Source: Proliferodiscus dingleyae (taxonomy: Eukaryota > Ascomycota > Leotiomycetes > Helotiales > Lachnaceae). From it: a stretch of 64,000 bases of DNA. Below are positions 59,753-64,000 of this stretch, one piece after another. The position numbers and the translations under genes are program-made. Within the stretch, counting starts at the first letter, position 1. Every line of letters begins with the position of its first letter. The DNA lies in NCBI GenBank assembly GCA_003988795.1, contig QYAK01000023.1, forward strand, positions 124,001-188,000, read 5' to 3'. The notes beneath the pieces are model-generated. The model did not search any database, was not told the origin of the DNA, and saw only the letters and a list, made by a program, of their open reading frames with translations.

Positions 59753-59923
59753 AATCCAGGAGGACAGAGATGTGTTGGCAATGCCTTTGGCCGCCTGGGT
59801 AGGTGGCATTGTGTGTGACTACGCTTCTTCGGTCAAGATCGAGAATGGCATCCCGTGGACGGTAGTGGTAGTGTAGAGTAGAGAGAAGACTCGGCCCAGA
59901 ACACGTCTGTTGTTGCGTGCTGC

Positions 59924-59925
59924 CT

Positions 59926-59960
<35 letters not shown>

Positions 59961-59963
59961 CCT
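59924..59963. repeat. CCCTCA hexanucleotide repeat
   Basis: About six CCCTCA units. The unit differs by one base from the fungal telomere unit CCCTAA, but the array is internal and short. Confidence 0.85.
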
Positions 59964-60407
59964 CTTCACTCACCCTGGCCGTGCGTTCTAGAGTAGAACC
60001 AGTCCCAGTCCCAGAACCATAACAGAACAGACCAGAACAGCACAGCACAGAACCCACTGTATACAGTTCTAATCTCGACATCCCACCGACAAGGGAAACT
60101 CGGCCGCCCCGTATCCTCCCCTCCCTCCCTCCCTCCTTCGCTCGACCTGCTCACCACCAAGGAACCATCGCCATTTGCAGGCCGCGACAGGACAGCCTTT
60201 CCATCTGCAGTCGATGCTCCAATCATTCCATGCCCCCCCGTCCGGGTCTCTTCGGCTCTCTCCCCTCCAATCCCCTCCTCATCCAGTGTCACCTCTATCG
60301 TCTCAGTGGCTGCTCGACACCTGCCCCCCACCCCGCTAGGCTCTGGAGACCGCTTGACCGCATCGTAGCTGCAGCTCCCATCGAGCGATCAGTACAGCAG
60401 AGCCAGA

Positions 60408-60413
60408 ACAGAG

Positions 60414-60444
<31 letters not shown>

Positions 60445-60445
60445 A
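60408..60445. repeat. CAGAGC hexanucleotide repeat
   Basis: Six units in the APRT leader; in the plus frame shared with APRT they would encode alternating Arg-Ala. Confidence 0.8.
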
Positions 60446-60724
60446 GCATCCAGAGCAGCATCCAGCGTCCAGCATCCAGCCAGGCCTCTGTCTCCTGCTA
60501 TTTGCAGTTGCAACTCCAGTCCCCGATCCGCCTGCGCCGACTACTGCTCTCCCCTGTGTCTCCGTGCCCGCCTGCGACGCTGGTTCGCCAATCTCGACAG
60601 GCAACCCGCCCACCGAACCACCGCCGCGTTTCCCATCCCAGAAATTTTTATCAAATTGCATATCTCACTACCGGCATCACCTCACCTTCGCCTCTCCCTC
60701 CCTCCCTCCTCTTTCCTCTTCACG

Positions 60725-61431
60725 ATGACCGCACAACCGCCCGTTCCCTCTACACATTCTGACCAAAATGCCTCGAGAGTCGAGTCCCAGTCCGCCGCCT
60801 CTGCCGCCAGTGCCTCCGAACTCGCCAGTTCAAAGCTAAGACTACGAGCCGCCCTTCGGAATTTCGCCGACTTCCCTATCAAAGGTATCGATTTTATCGA
60901 CATCCTCCCACTGTTTATGAACCATGCTCTACACGAAGAACTCGTCCGGACGCTCGAATTACAGGTTCTCACTTTTACAAATGGCGTCAAACCGGACATG
61001 ATAGTGGGGCTTGATGCTCGGGGCTTTCTGTTCGGTCCAAGTCTTGCTCTGCGCCTTGGAGCGGGTTTTGCTCCCGTCAGGAAGAAGGGCAAATTACCTG
61101 GTGAGACTCAAGAGGCAGGTTTCGCCAAGGAGTATGGACAAGATTTCTTTCAGATTCAGAGTGATGCTATAAAGAGGGGCCAGAACGTCCTAATAGTGGA
61201 TGATATAATCGCAACTGGTATGTACAATGACAGGGCGCCTCCATTTTGGTCCTAAAAAAGCTTTGTCTGACCTGCAAAACAGGTGGTTCTGCAGCAGCTG
61301 CTGGAAAACTTGTCGAGTTACTGGGCGCGAACTTAATTGGCTATCTCTTCATTCTCGAAATCGACTTCCTCAAGGGCAGGGACAAGCTTAATGCTCCAGT
61401 TCAAACTTTACTAAAGGATAATATGGGATAG
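60725..61431 (+). CDS. Adenine phosphoribosyltransferase
   Basis: Purine salvage enzyme converting adenine and PRPP to AMP. Exons 60725-61217 and 61283-61431 (213 aa). The core fits APRT: LRNFADFPIKGIDFIDILPL near residue 45, GLDARGFLFGPSLALRLGAGF, the PRPP loop NVLIVDDIIATGGSAAAAGKL split by the intron, and the terminal EIDFLKGRDKL. The first 40 residues are Ser/Ala-rich and not conserved. ATG 60725 (context ACGATGAC) is preferred. An in-frame ATG at 60230 would add 165 residues encoded by repeats (see findings). The upstream leader is rich in CT and tandem repeats. Confidence 0.93.
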
Positions 61432-62174
61432 CTGGGTCGTAATATAGGATTTCTTTGGCGTTAGGAGTATTTAAGCTTTTAGACAGCGCTGCATTCCATC
61501 ATTTTGTTTATATTTTGCAGAGTCGGACAGTGCATTGATGGCAGCACGAGAGACTTGTTATGTCGGCATGGGAGGTTTTTGCGAATGGATAATGTCTCAT
61601 TCAACAACTTGCTCCATGGCAAAACAAAAGTGCTTTGGATACATTGTGTGCAAGTATCTAGAAATAGCACATTCTTGGAATGGAATCTGCGACATTTTCA
61701 CAAAATTAACATGGATCAGAGTACGTTTGTCACTGCCACCACATCGGAATAGCTATCTACCACAAGATCTTCAACTTCTCGGAAGATTTCTCTAAGTTTT
61801 GCCTGATAGAAGCCTGTTTCAACACAGCAGCTGTGTAGCTTCTAAGGTAAACCCATTAGGCAACGGTCATGAATAAGCACTGGTGCATCTGCTTCTTGTG
61901 GTTACACCTTTAGATTGCTTAGATGCACTCCGCTCTTTTGGCAGCTTCGCCCTGGTCCAATGAGAGGAGGTGAATCACGTGTGTATGGCCCAAGCTCCTG
62001 ATGCCTAGAAATATCTCGCATTGGAACACACAACCAGGATGAACCCGAGTCACTGGATGAGGTAAGACAAATTGTATGAGCCATCGTCAACAAGTGAATT
62101 TTTATATGATGTAAGTTTTTCTTTTAGATTCTTCGTTACATCTCTCTCTGACAATCTTTCATTTCCCCGTTACT
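61432..62174. other. Intergenic region
   Basis: Spacer between APRT and RAE1. Open frames near 61500-61800 have no motif; nothing is called. Confidence 0.45.
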
Positions 62175-63355
62175 ATGTCTTCTCTTTTTCCTTCAGCTAC
62201 TGGCAGCTCAAATTCAAGTGATCTTAGCAAAGATAGCACTCTTTCATCGCCACCAGAAGATAGTGTCTCATCACTATCCTGGTCTCCTGCGGCAAATCAC
62301 CTTGCTGTAGGTTCTTGGGATAACAAAATTCGAATCTACGACATCACTCAAACCTCGACAGGCCGAGGAGTCGCGGCAATTGAATTCGAGCGGCCAGTTC
62401 TTACATGTGACTGGTCAAAGGTATGTTTGCCCCGAATTTGTATCTGAAAACACAGCTGAAAGCTTCTCTAGGATGGGCAGAATGTCGCAGGTGCTGGAGC
62501 GGACCAAACTGCTAGACTTCTCAACTTAGGCGTTGATGGGACAGCAGCACAAACGGTGGCTGTTCACGATGCACCGATCCGCTCTGTGCGCTTCTTTGAG
62601 ATGCCGAATGCCAATGCTCCCATGCTAGTCACTGGTTCTTGGGACAAGTCCGTGAGATACTGGGATTTGAGGGCGCCGCAGCCAGTAGCCACCCTTGCTT
62701 GCAATGACAGAGTTTATTCTATGGACCTGAAGGATCAATTGCTTGTCATTGCAACGGCGGAGAAGCATATACATATTGTGGACCTCAAGAATCCAACAAC
62801 CATTTTTGAGACCAGGAAAAGCCCTCTCAAGGAACAAACGAGAGTTATAAGCTGCTTTAGTGATGGATCGGGCTATGCAGTGGGCAGTATAGAGGGCAGG
62901 GCAGGGTTTCAATATGTTGCACCAAACAATCAAGAGTACGCGCAGAGATACCTTCTCTTTTTTGCGAAGCTGAGCTAACATTTTCCAAAAGCCGCAATTT
63001 CACGTTCAGATGTCACAGAAGCCTGCCAGACGCAAAAGGCGTAATTAACGTGTTCACTATCAACGCAATATCCTTCCACCCTGTGTACGGGACCTTCACT
63101 ACAGCAGGCTCTGATGGCAGCTTTAACTTCTGGGATAAGGATGCACATAGCAGATTGAAAGGATATTCATCAGTAGGAGGGCCGATTTCAGCTACTGCAT
63201 TCAATAAAGATGGATCCATTTTTGCATATGCTGTTTCGTATGATTGGCATAAGGGCTATGCATTCAATTCCCCTCAGCATGTTAATAAGATTATGCTCCA
63301 TCCAGTTATAACGGAGGAAGTCAAGCCCAGAGCTGCTCCTGTCAGAAAGAGATAG
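62175..63355 (+). CDS. rae1: mRNA export factor RAE1/GLE2 (WD40)
   Basis: Seven-bladed beta-propeller that docks on the GLEBS motif of Nup98-type nucleoporins for mRNA export. Exons 62175-62420, 62472-62935 and 62992-63355 (357 aa, normal length). Repeats visible: SVSSLSWSPAANHLAVGSWD, RLLNLGVDGT, VTGSWDKSVRYWDLR, VAPNNQ...RNFTFRCHR and GTFTTAGSDGSFNFWDKDAH. The family signature SYDWHKGYAFNSPQHVNKIM is near the C-terminus. It has the usual acidic-free N-terminal Ser-rich lead. Confidence 0.95.
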
Positions 63356-63792
63356 GAAATATTGGCAAAAAAGGTCAATCTGGGGCAAATTAGTGCGGAG
63401 GATAAGATTGAAATGGACTACCCACAGGATCCGGGAAATATCCGAGGAGTAAACACTGTTTATTAAATAATGCAAACAATGCTGGTCTACAATCACCACT
63501 GGCGTTCTCACTTATGTTACTTTGGCTTGTTTACAACGCACGCAAAATCGCAAAATCAAGAGTTGAGACCACGGATGTTTAAATGATGACTTTGTGTATT
63601 TGGACAAATACCATTGTGACAATATTCTACGTGGAATATACTTTCCATCCATCTGTAAAGTGAGATAAAATAGAGAAACATAGCCTCGCGTATGAGGCTG
63701 ACACTTGGCAATTTCCCCGGATCACTAGTAATCAGCTATACCTTATTTAGTAGCACAACACCAGCACCACTCTGTGCTCCAACGACGCAAGC
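63356..63792. other. Intergenic region
   Basis: Between RAE1 and the partial gene at the right edge, both on the plus strand. Nothing is recognised. Confidence 0.4.
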
Positions 63793-64000
63793 ATGGCCGA
63801 AGCGTCGCGGCCGCTCCTGCTGCCTCAAAATCGGAAGTTACGGCATCTACAAGGCATATACCTACGAAACCTCACACTCACACGATTACGCGGCCACACA
63901 ATCGACGATGCAGCTCTCAATAAGTCTCCTCAAAAGCTCGAAGCTCTCCGTGAGCCCCAATTACATCATGCACAGTCATCAGAGGAGCTACGCCCACAGA
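63793..64000 (+). CDS. Partial: probable UVRAG/ATG14-like autophagy protein N-terminus
   Basis: Only the first 69 codons are inside the window; the frame is open at the edge. The start MAEASRPLLLPQNRKLRHLQ continues with GIYLRNLTLTRLRGHTIDDA and NKSPQKLEALREP, which resembles the N-terminus of fungal proteins of the UV-resistance/ATG14 (Vps38-type) family, subunits of the class III PI3-kinase complexes. The assignment is from recall of this N-terminal pattern and cannot be confirmed without the coiled-coil part. Confidence 0.5.
   Translation, partial: MAEASRPLLLPQNRKLRHLQGIYLRNLTLTRLRGHTIDDAALNKSPQKLEALREPQLHHAQSSEELRPQ

Larger units (their letters stand above)
57046..60724. other. Gene-poor 3.7 kb region
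   Basis: Divergent interval between the unknown gene (-) and APRT (+). It contains a possible small gene (57770-58275, -), a GTG-started open frame (58354-58602, +) and a repeat-rich APRT leader from about 59700. No RNA gene or transposon is recognised. Confidence 0.5.

Noticed and set aside
59924..59963. CCCTCA array as an interstitial telomere
   Set aside because: The unit is not the fungal telomere hexamer (CCCTAA), it is short, and the neighbourhood is full of other simple repeats.
1..64000. tRNA, 5S rRNA, CRISPR, transposon terminal repeats
   Set aside because: By eye I found no A/B-box pair, no regularly spaced repeat array, and no transposase or reverse-transcriptase motif. A tRNAscan or RepeatMasker run would be decisive.

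Overview
The window reads as nuclear DNA of a filamentous ascomycete (Pezizomycotina). Introns are mostly about 50 nt, with GT-AG ends and CTAAC/CTGAC-type branch sites. Most genes have several exons, and the content includes a White Collar 2 homologue, a multi-PAS hybrid histidine kinase, a Zn2Cys6 regulator and a secreted AA9 lytic polysaccharide monooxygenase. Protein similarity judged from memory suggests Leotiomycetes/Helotiales, but this is inference. I see no prophage, CRISPR, rRNA, tRNA, transposon or obvious secondary-metabolite cluster. Gene models below were built by joining open frames at splice sites; nearly all sum to a multiple of three.

Layout, left to right. 0.8-2.2 kb (-): PP4 regulatory subunit 2. 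4.2-5.3 kb (+): UPF0658-type Golgi membrane protein. 6.1-7.1 kb (+): enoyl-CoA hydratase/isomerase ending in SKL. 7.5-8.0 kb (+): RidA protein. 8.4-10.0 kb (-): WC-2, divergent from RAD50 (+, to 14.8 kb). 15.9-16.9 kb (+): AA9 LPMO. 17.2-21.6 kb (-): hybrid histidine kinase, preceded by about 3 kb of repeat-dense non-coding DNA. 24.5-25.7 kb (-): methyltransferase. 26.1-28.0 kb (-): amidase, divergent from a metallo-beta-lactamase-fold protein (+, 28.3-29.3 kb). 30.2-33.3 kb (-): Zn2Cys6 regulator, then a 3.8 kb gene-poor stretch.

The second half is mainly housekeeping. 37.1-38.0 kb (+): CIA2/MIP18-type Fe-S assembly protein. 39.6-42.9 kb (-): SNU114, divergent from ERG10 thiolase (+). 45.6-48.9 kb (+): KRE33/NAT10. 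49.4-49.9 kb (-): Sm G, divergent from NTR2 (+, 50.1-51.5 kb). 52.2-53.5 kb (+): THG1. 53.6-54.3 kb (-): TMA23. 55.4-57.0 kb (-): unknown protein. 57.8-58.3 kb (-): possible small unknown gene. 60.7-61.4 kb (+): APRT. 62.2-63.4 kb (+): RAE1. 63.8 kb to the edge (+): the start of a probable UVRAG/ATG14-like gene.

Common themes are RNA processing (SNU114, NTR2, Sm G, RAE1, KRE33, THG1, TMA23), light/redox/environment sensing (WC-2, histidine kinase, Zn2Cys6 factor) and carbon or lipid metabolism (LPMO, thiolase, enoyl-CoA hydratase). I found no convincing new multi-gene system. The most unusual items are splice anomalies at the start of RAD50, two stop-free 3n introns that could be retained, a single-codon first exon in the amidase, tight bidirectional promoters, and several unrecognised open frames.
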